From the NCBI GenBank assembly GCA_905182025.1, contig CAJJAA010000018.1, forward strand, positions 1-64,000: a DNA stretch of 64,000 nucleotides, read 5' to 3'. The position numbers were made by a program, and so were the translations under genes. The notes beneath the pieces are model-generated. The model worked only from the letters and a program-made list of their open reading frames with translations, was not told the DNA's origin and did no database searches. This DNA is from an uncultured OM182 clade bacterium (GTDB lineage: Bacteria; Pseudomonadota; Gammaproteobacteria; Pseudomonadales; Azotimanducaceae). Positions 9,608 to 17,943 of this stretch are shown one piece after another (the stretch's first letter is position 1; every line of letters begins with the position of its first letter).

Positions 9608-10558
9608 TTAAAAGTTTTCCTCAAGAGAAGCATTATATAACCTTGCTTCATTTTCTCTTAAGTTACTCAACTTCAAACCTTGATATGATTGAATCAGTAA
9701 CGGACGCATATCATTATCATCAGGGTTCTCAGTGAAGTAGTCTCGATAAATATCCATCGCGGCAACATACATTTCGTTAGTTTCTAGCATATTCGTCACC
9801 ATAAACGCGTCATCACCTAGACCGTCGATGTTTGCCAAGATTTTCGCTTCCGAATCATCTGAAATCCATGTGAACGTAGAATCTTTCCTTGGTATATAGA
9901 CGGTACCATCGACATCTAAAACCTCAACGCGATATGAATGTTCGCCTTCCGCTGTACCCTCAACAGAGAAACGCATCATCTCTGCATTTGAAGCCGCAGC
10001 AATCTCATGAATTTGATCGCCGTCAATAACGAGACGGTAAGAATATTCAGGGCATGCATTACGCCATACTAAGTCGGGATGAGCAGAAGATACGGCCACT
10101 GATCGAATGGTTCGCACTTTACTGTCACAAACTTGATCGTCCGTCTTTGTCACGCTTCTTCGAACTGTTGTATATCGTTGCGCTTTTGCAAACTTGTTCG
10201 AAAGCCCCTGAAAGATAGTGGAGGAATCTTCTATGGGTTCGGACAAACTACCCGATACCAATGCGATGTCCATATCTGTGACAGAGATTTCGCTATTAGC
10301 ACCTAGTTCTTGTGCCATACCCGTTGTCTGGCTGATCAGTTTACCGCCGCCATCTTCGCCGGTTTTTATCTGATAGCCTGAAAACAAATACTTGGTTCTT
10401 GTAACCGGTCGCCATGAAGTGCCATTACGGCTGTACTCAACACTTCCCGTTACTTGCACCAGCTTTGCTACTGGTGGCTCACGAGCCTCTGACGGCGAGT
10501 TGAAGCCCATCAACACGGACATCAGCACGATCCCAACACCAAACAATTTAAAATTCAT
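9608..10558 (-). CDS. FecR-like exported protein of unknown role
   Basis: A 316-residue exported protein. The ATG at 10558 is preceded by GAGGAGAACGAG, a strong ribosome site, and gives a clean signal peptide (MNFKLFGVGIVLMSVLMGF, cleavage after SEA near residue 25); the frame continues upstream to 10630 but that part is not needed. Residues about 30-110 resemble the FecR ligand/regulatory fold (AKLVQVTGSVEYSRNG, then KLISQTTGMAQELGANSEI). The middle is beta-rich and the C-terminus (about 260-316) resembles a tetratricopeptide unit. It is not next to a TonB receptor or ECF sigma factor, so it is not a classical iron regulator; FecR-fold proteins beside CHASE2 cyclases and kinase/phosphatase pairs are a recurrent pattern whose function is not established. 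Confidence 0.75.
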   Translation of the reverse strand: MNFKLFGVGIVLMSVLMGFNSPSEAREPPVAKLVQVTGSVEYSRNGTSWRPVTRTKYLFSGYQIKTGEDGGGKLISQTTGMAQELGANSEISVTDMDIALVSGSLSEPIEDSSTIFQGLSNKFAKAQRYTTVRRSVTKTDDQVCDSKVRTIRSVAVSSAHPDLVWRNACPEYSYRLVIDGDQIHEIAAASNAEMMRFSVEGTAEGEHSYRVEVLDVDGTVYIPRKDSTFTWISDDSEAKILANIDGLGDDAFMVTNMLETNEMYVAAMDIYRDYFTENPDDNDMRPLLIQSYQGLKLSNLRENEARLYNASLEENF

Positions 10559-10762
10559 CTCGTTCTCCTCAGAACTTAACGGCAGCACATTCCGTGGCCA
10601 CCCATAATCTACACGCGATAGTCGGTACACGTTGGTTTCTATTTCAGCACTCAGAATGCTTAGTGCCGCCTGATACCAATACTTACTCTATCTTAATCCT
10701 TTGTGGTCATTGTTCCTTAACCACTCATCTGCTTTAACCGCTTCTTTATCGTTATTAGGATA

Positions 10763-10802
10763 CCTTATTTGTGCGCATCTACTGCCCGTTACACAAATAA
10801 GG
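10763..10802. repeat. perfect 11-bp inverted repeat (hairpin) downstream of the PP2C/FHA remnant
   Basis: CCTTATTTGTG at 10763-10773 is the exact reverse complement of CACAAATAAGG at 10792-10802, with an 18-base loop. It lies 13 bases beyond the end of the FHA-like fragment on the minus strand. There is no T run, so it is either a 3' stabilising or rho-assisted terminator hairpin, or a regulator site upstream of the FecR-like gene. Confidence 0.6.
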
Positions 10803-10815
10803 CGTCGCATGTTAC

Positions 10816-10971
10816 CTAAATTTCACCAACAATAAACGCCATTTCAATATCTGCTACCGATATCTCGTCGCCTGGATCAAGTTTCTTCGATCGAGATCCA
10901 ATCGGTTGCTCGTTAATCTTCGATAAATAATTAGCGCTTGTCTTAAGCTCAGTCGAACTAACTAAGCACCT
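10816..10971 (-). pseudogene. C-terminal remnant of an FHA (phosphothreonine-binding) domain gene
   Basis: In a frame different from the phosphatase, the segment from about 10970 to the stop at 10816 reads like the last third of an FHA domain: a strand and turn (ANYLSKINEQPIG), the linker KKLDPGDEI, then the final strands SVADIEMAFIVG. In intact FHA proteins this follows the GR...N-D and SxxH motifs that bind phosphothreonine; those are absent here. The open frame can only be extended upstream by overlapping the 3' end of the phosphatase gene (ATG at 10992 or 11055), where the residues no longer resemble FHA. An in-frame deletion or rearrangement that removed the N-terminal two thirds is the simplest reading. 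Expression as a 58-residue peptide from 10992 cannot be excluded. Confidence 0.55.
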
Positions 10972-11773
10972 TGCTGACCCGCCCATCTTCATCAGGAAAA
11001 CTTTGACGTACCCTGCAAAGCACAACTGAAATATTATCCTTACCGCCACTCGCATTAGCCAGATTTACAAGATGACCCGCCGCTGCCCCTAGATTAGAAC
11101 TCAGCTCACGCAGGCTCGATTCTATGTTTGAGTCTACGACAAGATCAGTCAACCCATCCGAGCACATAAGATAAATATCACCCACGTTTACCTGATGTTC
11201 ATTTACCTCAACTTCGACTTTTGGTGCAACACCCAAGGCCCGTGTGACAATATTTTTTCTCTTCGAGGCGCGGGCTTCATCCTTTGTATATATACCTTGA
11301 TCAATTAGCTCCTGCACAAAACTATGGTCTTTAGTAATTTGCTCCAATTTATCCGCTCGAAACCGATAGACCCGAGAGTCTCCGATATGGCCGGTGATCA
11401 ATCGATTATTACGAAACAATCCAACCACCACCGTGGTGCCCATCCCCTTGTACTTGGGCTGGGTTTGAGAAACATGGAATACCGAACTATTGGCTTTCTC
11501 AATGGCAGACTTTACCGCAGCCTGCACAAGTTCATCCGTTGCACCTAACTCGGCTTCAAAGACCGAATTGCCTGTTTGATAAGCCCTCAAAGCATCCATC
11601 AATAGCTGCACGCTCATTGCGCTAGCAACTTCCCCTGCATTAAGCCCGCCCATGCCATCAGCAAGGACAGCTAGGCCAACATCCTCATCACTGCTTAACG
11701 CATCTTCATTGTGGTCGCGCATCTGACCCACATCGGTCTGGCAGGCTATCTCGATCTTGCCCCTAAGGTTCAT
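10958..11773 (-). CDS. PP2C-type serine/threonine protein phosphatase
   Basis: Cytoplasmic metal-dependent phosphatase of 271 residues, the usual length of bacterial Stp/PppA proteins. The PP2C motifs are present in order: RDHNED (19-24), VLADGMGG (near 35-42), the GMGTT motif, GHIGDSRVY, CSDGLTD and the terminal GGKDNISVV. The ATG at 11773 has GAGGT as ribosome site. Such phosphatases normally reverse the action of a Hanks-type kinase encoded in the same operon; here the gene start overlaps the end of a kinase-like fragment by 11 bases and its 3' end overlaps an FHA-like fragment, so it appears to be the surviving member of that trio. All catalytic motifs look intact. Confidence 0.93.
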   Translation of the reverse strand: MNLRGKIEIACQTDVGQMRDHNEDALSSDEDVGLAVLADGMGGLNAGEVASAMSVQLLMDALRAYQTGNSVFEAELGATDELVQAAVKSAIEKANSSVFHVSQTQPKYKGMGTTVVVGLFRNNRLITGHIGDSRVYRFRADKLEQITKDHSFVQELIDQGIYTKDEARASKRKNIVTRALGVAPKVEVEVNEHQVNVGDIYLMCSDGLTDLVVDSNIESSLRELSSNLGAAAGHLVNLANASGGKDNISVVLCRVRQSFPDEDGRVSKVLS

Positions 11774-12045
11774 CTTTTACCTCGGTACTCGGTTGGATTC
11801 TTTCAAGACAGATCCGTAAATTTTCTGCCATCCCCCCCCCTGTTTGATAACGCCCTTCAGGCTTCTTGCCAATTGCGTTGTGAATAACTTTACTCCAAGC
11901 GGGTTCTACTGATCGCCTCAAGGGGTTTTTCATCCGCTGCCCCCGTTTACGTCCACAAACGGCCGCGAGCGCTCTGTTTGTATGTTTCTTTTCGACGATG
12001 GTTGTTCAGCCAAGAGCATGTAAGTCTGGCTGCCTATCCCTTTTT
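11763..12045 (-). pseudogene. remnant of a Hanks-type serine/threonine protein kinase
   Basis: Between yaaA and the phosphatase, minus-strand translation gives two kinase-like pieces in different frames. The clearer one, open from 12005 to the TAG at 11763-11765, ends with the C-lobe helix pattern of bacterial kinases: KNPLRRSVEPAW, then IGKKPEGRYQT and MAENLRICLERI; its stop overlaps the phosphatase ATG, as in intact kinase-phosphatase operons. Just upstream in another frame GSQTYMLLAEQ followed by QTERS resembles the activation segment (GTPxYMxPEQ ... RSD). The glycine-rich loop, catalytic lysine and HRD motif are missing. A run of nine C (11832-11840) lies inside the C-lobe piece. The C-lobe match is good; the activation-segment match is suggestive only. 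Confidence 0.55.
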
Positions 12046-12151
12046 TGTTCAATTTTGCCCATTCATAGCAAACATGTCTATTGAGAGCCTCGCGTGAGTT
12101 GAACAAATCGAGTATTCTGCCTTCTTTCGCTTAAAACCCTCGGAACATTTT

Positions 12152-12925
12152 ATGCTCACAGTCATTTCGCCTGCGAAGACGTTGGACTTTGATTCAAAAC
12201 CGCTAACGACTAAAAGCTCATCGGCCGATTTTCTAAATCAATCCGAAGTCTTAGTTTCTACAATGCGCGGCCAATCTGCAAAGCAGCTTTCTAAGCTTAT
12301 GGGCATCAGTCCTAAGTTAGCTGAACTGAATGTAGAGAGGTTTACTAACTGGCAACTTCCCGATGAGAAAAATGACGCTAAGCAAGCTATCTTAGCGTTC
12401 AAAGGAGATGTTTATTTAGGGCTCGCTGCAGAGGAATATAATCAGAGAGATTTCAACTTCGCTCAAAAGAACCTGCGTATCCTTTCTGGCCTATACGGCT
12501 TGCTAAGACCGCTTGACTTAATTCTGCCTTACAGACTAGAAATGGGTACGAAAATTAAGAACCCGGGAGGCAAAGACCTCTATGAATTCTGGGGTGATAA
12601 AATCACAAATGCCATCCAATGTGAGCTCAGTAGTCACAGAAACAAAACACTGATTAACCTCGCTTCAATCGAATATTTTAAATCTATCAACACATCATTG
12701 TTAACCGGCAATATCATCAACCCAATCTTCAAAGATTATAGCAACGGTAATTACAAGATCCTGTCTTTCTTCGCGAAAAAAGCCCGTGGCTCGATGTCTT
12801 CTTTCATCGTTAAAAATCGCATTACGAAACCGAGCGATCTCAAATCCTTTGATATCGATGGCTATAGCTTCAATGACAGTCTATCGACGGATCAAGATTG
12901 GGTTTTTACTCGTAAGTCTAACTAA
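12152..12925 (+). CDS. yaaA: peroxide stress protein YaaA (DUF328/UPF0246)
   Basis: YaaA lowers free intracellular iron and limits DNA damage during peroxide stress in E. coli, where it is under OxyR; it binds DNA in vitro. The 257-residue product begins with the family hallmark MLTVISPAKTLDF and contains the conserved AFKGDVYLGL and LSGLYGLLRPLD motifs and the C-terminal KKARG / IDGY region. Length equals the family norm. It is followed 14 bases later by the COG3199 gene on the same strand, so the two may form an operon. No OxyR site could be recognised by eye in the upstream 146 bases. Confidence 0.95.
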   Translation: MLTVISPAKTLDFDSKPLTTKSSSADFLNQSEVLVSTMRGQSAKQLSKLMGISPKLAELNVERFTNWQLPDEKNDAKQAILAFKGDVYLGLAAEEYNQRDFNFAQKNLRILSGLYGLLRPLDLILPYRLEMGTKIKNPGGKDLYEFWGDKITNAIQCELSSHRNKTLINLASIEYFKSINTSLLTGNIINPIFKDYSNGNYKILSFFAKKARGSMSSFIVKNRITKPSDLKSFDIDGYSFNDSLSTDQDWVFTRKSN

Positions 12926-12939
12926 GCAAGGATGTATTT

Positions 12940-13950
12940 TTGAATCAAGCGACGGTGAGTCGACTGGGGATTATCGTCAATCCTATGTCCGGCCGAGATG
13001 TAAGGAGAGTTGCAGCTCGAGCGAGTACAACGACACACAATGATAAACAGCAGCATGTGACGCGATTAGTGCTCGGTGCTCTGGAACAAGGCGTTGAAGA
13101 AATCTATTTGGGCAACGAGCCCTTTCGAATCAACGAACGGGCTGTTGAGAATCTGCCTGAAAAAAACAAAATAAAAATCCTGCCTTTCAAACTCACCCAT
13201 TCAGCTCGCGATACTACCCATATGGTTAATGCAATGTGGGATGCTGGCTGTCGAGTTTTCATTGTACTGGGGGGCGACGGTACAAATAGGATCGTTGCTA
13301 AAACCAAACCTGACGCCATAGTTTTGCCGCTATCGACAGGCACTAACAATGTTTTCCCGCAGTTATTGGAAGCATCAGTTGCAGGGATTGCAGCCGGGCT
13401 ATTGGCAACAGACAGGCTTGATTACAAAGATCACTGTTATCGCGCTAAACAAGCTCACGTCACCGTGAAGCAATCTCAAACACAGGCTACGATTCACGAT
13501 CTGGCGCTCATTGACGCGGTATTATTGAAAGGTGATTCAATGGGCAGTTTGCTACCCTTCACCTCGGAGAATTTACAAAGCATCTTTTTAACCCGAGCGG
13601 AACCCGCTTCCGTCGGTATCTCGCCGATTGGTGGTTACCTGATGCCAAGCTATGCTCGAGACGATTTCGGTGTTTCTATCACCTGCGGAGAACCCACCCA
13701 CGCCTCTGTGCGCGTACCTATTTCACCGGGTTTGTACGATAGTGTTGGTATTAGCAGCGTTACAAAGATGACTTTGGGCGCTGAATTCTCCTGCCAGGGT
13801 CCCGGTATTCTGGCCTTTGACGGTGACAGATCTATAATCCTCGAGCCTGAAGATGAGGCCACAATAGCTGTACGCCGAGATGGTCCATGGATTATCGAAC
13901 CGGCACCGGTGCTTGCTGCGGCGGCCGCCGCCGGGATACTAAAGCGCTGA
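12940..13950 (+). CDS. ATP-NAD kinase-like protein (COG3199 / AcoX-related)
   Basis: The 336-residue product has the NAD-kinase/diacylglycerol-kinase-like nucleotide fold: IIVNPMSG at 11-18 and the catalytic GGDGTNR at 111-117, followed by LPLSTGTNNVF. The C-terminal half with GPGILAFDGDR is the second domain of the family. It belongs to the group related to AcoX of acetoin clusters; physiological substrate is not settled and need not be NAD. A canonical NadK is present at 62.8 kb. The start is taken as TTG 12940 because AAGGA lies seven bases upstream; GTG 12955 is a possible alternative. The alanine run near the C-terminus is encoded by a GC-rich stretch. Confidence 0.8.
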   Translation: MNQATVSRLGIIVNPMSGRDVRRVAARASTTTHNDKQQHVTRLVLGALEQGVEEIYLGNEPFRINERAVENLPEKNKIKILPFKLTHSARDTTHMVNAMWDAGCRVFIVLGGDGTNRIVAKTKPDAIVLPLSTGTNNVFPQLLEASVAGIAAGLLATDRLDYKDHCYRAKQAHVTVKQSQTQATIHDLALIDAVLLKGDSMGSLLPFTSENLQSIFLTRAEPASVGISPIGGYLMPSYARDDFGVSITCGEPTHASVRVPISPGLYDSVGISSVTKMTLGAEFSCQGPGILAFDGDRSIILEPEDEATIAVRRDGPWIIEPAPVLAAAAAAGILKR

Positions 13951-14027
13951 TCATCGACACAGCGCGACAGGCACTACAATTTATCTACTGAGGTGATAGT
14001 ATCAATCACACTTCTAACACACCCACT

Positions 14028-15151
14028 ATGTCCATGAGCAAACGTTGCACCGACACATCAAGATTCCCTAAACTTTTTTGTATCCTGATTATTTTCGCGA
14101 TGTCTCAATTGAGCCTGTCTCTTTCTGCTGAGACTGAATCTGATCTGACTCTGACTCTGACTCTGACAACAAAACACTGCTATGGCCTGATGGCACGCGA
14201 TATGTCGGCGGTGTGAAGGACGGTAAGCGCGCTGGCAAAGGCACGATATTTTGGCAAGACGGAACACGGTTTATCGGTAACTTTGCCAATGACCAGCGTA
14301 ATGGGCCTGGCACAATGATCCTACCGGACGGCAGTGTTTACAATGGCTACTTCTCCAATGACGTTCTTGTAGACCCACCAAACAAAGGGTCTACAGATAA
14401 CGTCGCTGCCACTTCGAATGCGCTGATGTCAAAGCCTTCGCCGTTGGATATGGACACTAACACGCCAAACATTGCTGATAATCTGCCTATATCGAGTATC
14501 CAACAATCGAAACCGCAACCGAAAGTCGCGGATCAACAGGTCGAGAAGATACCCGCTGCGAAACAAAGTGACGCTGATGTTAGCAAAGCTCTAGATATCG
14601 TTTCGGCAGATGAAAAAAAGACAGTCGCAGAAACTAAACCAGCCGCTAGATTAGCAGCTGCAGCTGAACCTCAACGTGAAGCTGCGCAATCGATTACGCC
14701 AGCTAAAGAAGTCGTTCTGGTTAAAAATGAGCAAACTGAATCCACAAAAAAATCGAGTCAATCTAACGATCGAGTTCCACTTAGCTTCGATGCAAATAGC
14801 TTGACCGTTGAGGTTCAAAAGGAAGTCGAGTCAACCATCGACCTTTGGGCTGCAGCCTGGTCCGAACAGAATGTGAACCAGTATCTAACCTATTACGCAG
14901 CTGATTTTGTCGTACCGGATGAACAATCCCGGTCACAGTGGGAGGCCGTTCGACGCGCCAGGCTTACAAAACCAAAGAGTATCAATATCTCCGTCACGTT
15001 TGAAAAGATCGAGATGACCGCGCCGAATCAAATCAACATCCAATTCAATCAAACCTACCGATCCAACTTGTATCGAGACAGTACAAGAAAAGAGATGACG
15101 CTAAAAAAGTCAGGCGCGAACTGGTTGATCCAAACAGAGAAAAGCCTTTAG
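14028..15151 (+). pseudogene. MORN-repeat / NTF2-like exported protein, frameshifted in a hexanucleotide repeat
   Basis: A signal peptide (ATG 14028; hydrophobic core LFCILIIFAMSQLSLSLSA) is in frame 3, while the rest of the protein is in frame 2 from 14144 to the stop at 15151. The switch point is a TCTGAC repeat at 14139-14167, where one unit lacks its first T; restoring one base joins the signal peptide to an SD-repeat linker, then three MORN repeats (YVGGVKDGKRAGKGT, FIGNFANDQRNGPGT, YNGYFSND), a long low-complexity linker and a C-terminal NTF2/SnoaL-like domain (about the last 120 residues, with LWAAAWSEQNVNQYLTYYA). The intact protein would be near 374 residues. A recent mutation, a sequencing error or a phase-variable state would all look like this. 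Translation from the internal GTG 14213 would lack the export signal. Confidence 0.65.
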
Positions 15152-15206
15152 TTTTTCAACGCCTAAACCATTTTGTTTATAACTAACCCGATTTCAGGAA
15201 ATTAAT

Positions 15207-15977
15207 ATGAGTACGACCGTTGATACAGTACCCGCAGCAACAATCTTAATGCTACGCGACGGCGAGGCAGGACTTGAGGTATTCATGGTCGTTCGACATC
15301 ATCAAATTGATTTCGCCTCCGGCGCGCTGGTCTTTCCTGGTGGAAAAGTCGATGCAGGTGACTCACTTGTACGTAATCGTTGCCAAGGTGCTGATGTCGA
15401 TGACGTCAACATGTCGCTACAGGTCGGCGCAATCAGGGAGGCGTTCGAGGAGTGCGGCATTTTACTCGCTCGTGCAGCGGGCTCTGACACGTTGATTTCG
15501 GGGGAACGATTAAAGGCACTCGATGCCTACAGAGAGCCGCTAAATTCAGACGAAATCTCGATTGGTGATTTTCTTGAAAAAGAAGACCTCTATCTGGCCT
15601 GCGACCTCCTACACCATTATGCACATTGGATAACGCCGGATATGATGCCGAAACGCTTCGATACGCATTTCTACTTGGCTGTCGCGCCGGCGGATCATCT
15701 CGCGATTCATGATGGTTATGAGTCTGTTGATTCGGTCTGGATAAACCCTGACGCTGCACTGGTCGGTGCCACCGAGGGCACCTACACAATTATATTCCCT
15801 ACCCGCTTAAACATCGAAATGCTCGCCAAGAGTCACTCTGTGGAGAATGCTATCGCGATGGCCAATGAGCGAAAAATTATCCCCGTACTACCCTGGATAG
15901 AAGCACGAGATGAAGGAAAGTACCTGTGTATACCTGAAGAAGCAGGCTACGATATATCAGAAGAACTGATGGGTTAG
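15207..15977 (+). CDS. Nudix hydrolase, NUDT19-like with an insert in the Nudix box
   Basis: Hydrolase of nucleoside diphosphates linked to another group, 256 residues. The Nudix box is split: the first half GGKVDAGD is followed about 24 residues later by REAFEECGIL, rather than the usual seven, which is the pattern of NUDT19/RP2-type proteins, some of which cleave coenzyme A derivatives. Catalytic glutamates of the REUXEEXGU half are present. FPGGKVD and HWITPDMMPKRFDTHFYL are also typical of this subgroup. Substrate remains an inference. ATG 15207 with AGGAA upstream; the gene ends just before a strong bidirectional terminator. Confidence 0.88.
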   Translation: MSTTVDTVPAATILMLRDGEAGLEVFMVVRHHQIDFASGALVFPGGKVDAGDSLVRNRCQGADVDDVNMSLQVGAIREAFEECGILLARAAGSDTLISGERLKALDAYREPLNSDEISIGDFLEKEDLYLACDLLHHYAHWITPDMMPKRFDTHFYLAVAPADHLAIHDGYESVDSVWINPDAALVGATEGTYTIIFPTRLNIEMLAKSHSVENAIAMANERKIIPVLPWIEARDEGKYLCIPEEAGYDISEELMG

Positions 15978-16013
15978 CCTAAATGTAGCCACGGAGTCTA
16001 TGTTAAAAAAAGA

Positions 16014-16047
16014 TAAAAAAAAGAGCCTCAATTGAGGCTCTTTTTTT
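16014..16047. terminator. bidirectional rho-independent terminator between the Nudix gene and nqrF
   Basis: A perfect palindrome GAGCCTCAATTGAGGCTC (16023-16040) is flanked by an A run on the left and seven T on the right, so it forms a U-tailed hairpin on either strand. It stands between two convergent genes, 37 bases after the Nudix stop and 39 bases before the nqrF stop (reading from either side), and should end both transcripts. Confidence 0.92.
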
Positions 16048-16085
16048 GTTTCTACTTAATCATCGTAGCCGTTATAACTTGGCGT

Positions 16086-17309
16086 TTAGCCACCAAAATC
16101 ATCAAGGAAAATATTGTCTCTCTCGACACCAATATCTTCGAGCATTTTGATCACTGCAGCATTCATCATTGGAGGTCCACACATGTAATACTCACAATCT
16201 TCAGGTGCAGGATGATCTTTTAGGTAGTTATCAAACAACACATTATGGATAAATCCCGTGTAGCCTTTCCAGCCTTCGATACCTTGGTCTGACAGGGCGA
16301 CGTGCCAATCAAAGTTTTCAAATTCAGCGTCAAGCTTGTCGTACTCGTCAACATAGAACAGCTCGCGTTCATTTCGGCCGCCGTACCAAAAACTAATCTT
16401 TCTATCTGTATGTAGTCGCTTTAATTGGTCAAAGATATGCGCTCGCATCGGCGCCATACCAGCTCCACCACCAATAAATACCATTTCTGCTTCGGTCTCT
16501 TTCGCGAAGAACTCACCGAAAGGTCCGAAGATCGTTACCTTGTCACCAGGCTTGAGTGTAAACAGGTAACTCGACATGGCGCCTGGCGGAAAATCTGTGC
16601 CTGGAGGGGGCGAAGCAATACGAATATTGAACTTCATGACGCCCTTCTCTTCAGGGTAATTTGCCATTGAGTAAGCGCGGATGGTTGTTTCATCAACCTT
16701 CGCAACATTTTCAAAGACACCAAATTTGTCCCAATCACCTCGATACTCTTCCGCTACTTCGATGTCATGGTAATCGGCAACATAAGGAGGGATTTCGAAC
16801 TGCACGAAACCGCCCGCTCTGAAATCAACGACTTCGCCGTCAGGGAGCTTCAGTACTAGCTCCTTAATAAACGTCGCCACATTATCATTTGAAATGACCT
16901 CACATTCCCAGCGTTTAACGCCAAAAATCTCTACGGGTACTTCAATTTTCATATCCTGTTTTACGGCGGTCTGACAGCTTAAACGCCATCCGTCTCTCGC
17001 TTCGCCGCGGGTAAAGTGCCCTTCTTCAGTTGACAGCATGGAACCGCCACCTTCAATGACACGACACCGGCATTGACCACAAGTGCCACCGCCACCACAA
17101 GCCGAGGATAGAAAAATACCCGCATCGGAAAGTGTGTTAAGCAGTTTCCCGCCAGCTTGGCTTTGCAGGGTTTTTTCCCCGTCACCATTAATTTCAATGC
17201 TGACATCACCGGTACTAACCAGTTGTTTTCGAGCAAACAAAATTACGAATACCAGCACCATGATGATGATGGTAAACATTGCAACGCCGAGTGTTATTTC
17301 AGTAGTCAT
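16086..17309 (-). CDS. nqrF: Na+-translocating NADH:quinone reductase subunit F
   Basis: NADH-oxidising entry subunit of the respiratory sodium pump, 407 residues. One N-terminal membrane helix (about 6-26) precedes a 2Fe-2S ferredoxin domain with cysteines C71, C77, C80 ([11 protein letters not shown]) and C112, then an FAD domain (RAYSMANYP) and an NADH domain ending with CGPPMM and the terminal DDFGG. It is the last gene of nqrABCDEF; a terminator lies right after it. The genes for NqrM and ApbE, often placed after nqrF, are absent here. Confidence 0.98.
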   Translation of the reverse strand: MTTEITLGVAMFTIIIMVLVFVILFARKQLVSTGDVSIEINGDGEKTLQSQAGGKLLNTLSDAGIFLSSACGGGGTCGQCRCRVIEGGGSMLSTEEGHFTRGEARDGWRLSCQTAVKQDMKIEVPVEIFGVKRWECEVISNDNVATFIKELVLKLPDGEVVDFRAGGFVQFEIPPYVADYHDIEVAEEYRGDWDKFGVFENVAKVDETTIRAYSMANYPEEKGVMKFNIRIASPPPGTDFPPGAMSSYLFTLKPGDKVTIFGPFGEFFAKETEAEMVFIGGGAGMAPMRAHIFDQLKRLHTDRKISFWYGGRNERELFYVDEYDKLDAEFENFDWHVALSDQGIEGWKGYTGFIHNVLFDNYLKDHPAPEDCEYYMCGPPMMNAAVIKMLEDIGVERDNIFLDDFGG

Positions 17310-17321
17310 AGTGCTAACAAC

Positions 17322-17933
17322 TTATAAAGAGATTCCACCGAATGACATAAATCCAAGAGACATCAACCCTACGGTGATAAAGGTAATGCCCAAGCCCCGG
17401 AGACCCTCCGGAATATCGCTGTACTTCAACTTCTCACGAATACCGGCCAACATGACAATCGCAATTGCCCAGCCGACGCCGGAACCCAGTCCATAGACTG
17501 TGCTTTCGACAAAGTTATAGTCTCTGCTAACCATGAACAAAGACGCACCAAGGATTGCACAGTTAACTGTGATCAATGGCAGAAACACGCCAAGCGCGTT
17601 GTACAACGCAGGTACGTATTTATCGAGAAACATTTCCAAAATTTGAACAATCGCGGCAATGACGCCGATATAGCTCAAGTAACCCAAAAAGCTAAGGTCA
17701 ACATCCGGCAATCCAGCCCATGCTAGCGCACCGTCTTTTAGAAGATAAAAGTAAATCAGGTTATTCACTGGCACCGTAATCGTTAGTACGACAACCACTG
17801 CGATTCCTAATCCAATCGCTGTTTCGACCTTCTTCGAGATTGCAATGAAGGTACACATACCCAAAAAGTAAACTAAAGCCATGTTGTCAATAAAGACTGC
17901 GGTTACGAACAAACTTAAATAATACTCAAACAT
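17322..17933 (-). CDS. nqrE: Na+-translocating NADH:quinone reductase subunit E
   Basis: Integral membrane subunit of 203 residues with six hydrophobic helices; it forms, with NqrD, the inverted-topology pair that holds a membrane-embedded iron centre. The family motifs [19 protein letters not shown] near the N-terminus, with the iron-ligand cysteine, and AVNCAILG-like [14 protein letters not shown] near residue 110 are visible, the second giving the other cysteine. Located 12 bases upstream of nqrF and 10 bases downstream of nqrD. Length is standard. Confidence 0.97.
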   Translation of the reverse strand: MFEYYLSLFVTAVFIDNMALVYFLGMCTFIAISKKVETAIGLGIAVVVVLTITVPVNNLIYFYLLKDGALAWAGLPDVDLSFLGYLSYIGVIAAIVQILEMFLDKYVPALYNALGVFLPLITVNCAILGASLFMVSRDYNFVESTVYGLGSGVGWAIAIVMLAGIREKLKYSDIPEGLRGLGITFITVGLMSLGFMSFGGISL

Positions 17934-17943
17934 AACTCTGCTC

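Noticed and set aside
10270..10860. Protein-level resemblance between the FecR-like gene (SEISVTDMDIALVSG) and the FHA remnant (DEISVADIEMAFIVG)
   Set aside because: Third codon positions differ almost throughout and the residues fit each family's own fold, so a recent duplication is not supported; likely similar beta-strand patterns by chance.
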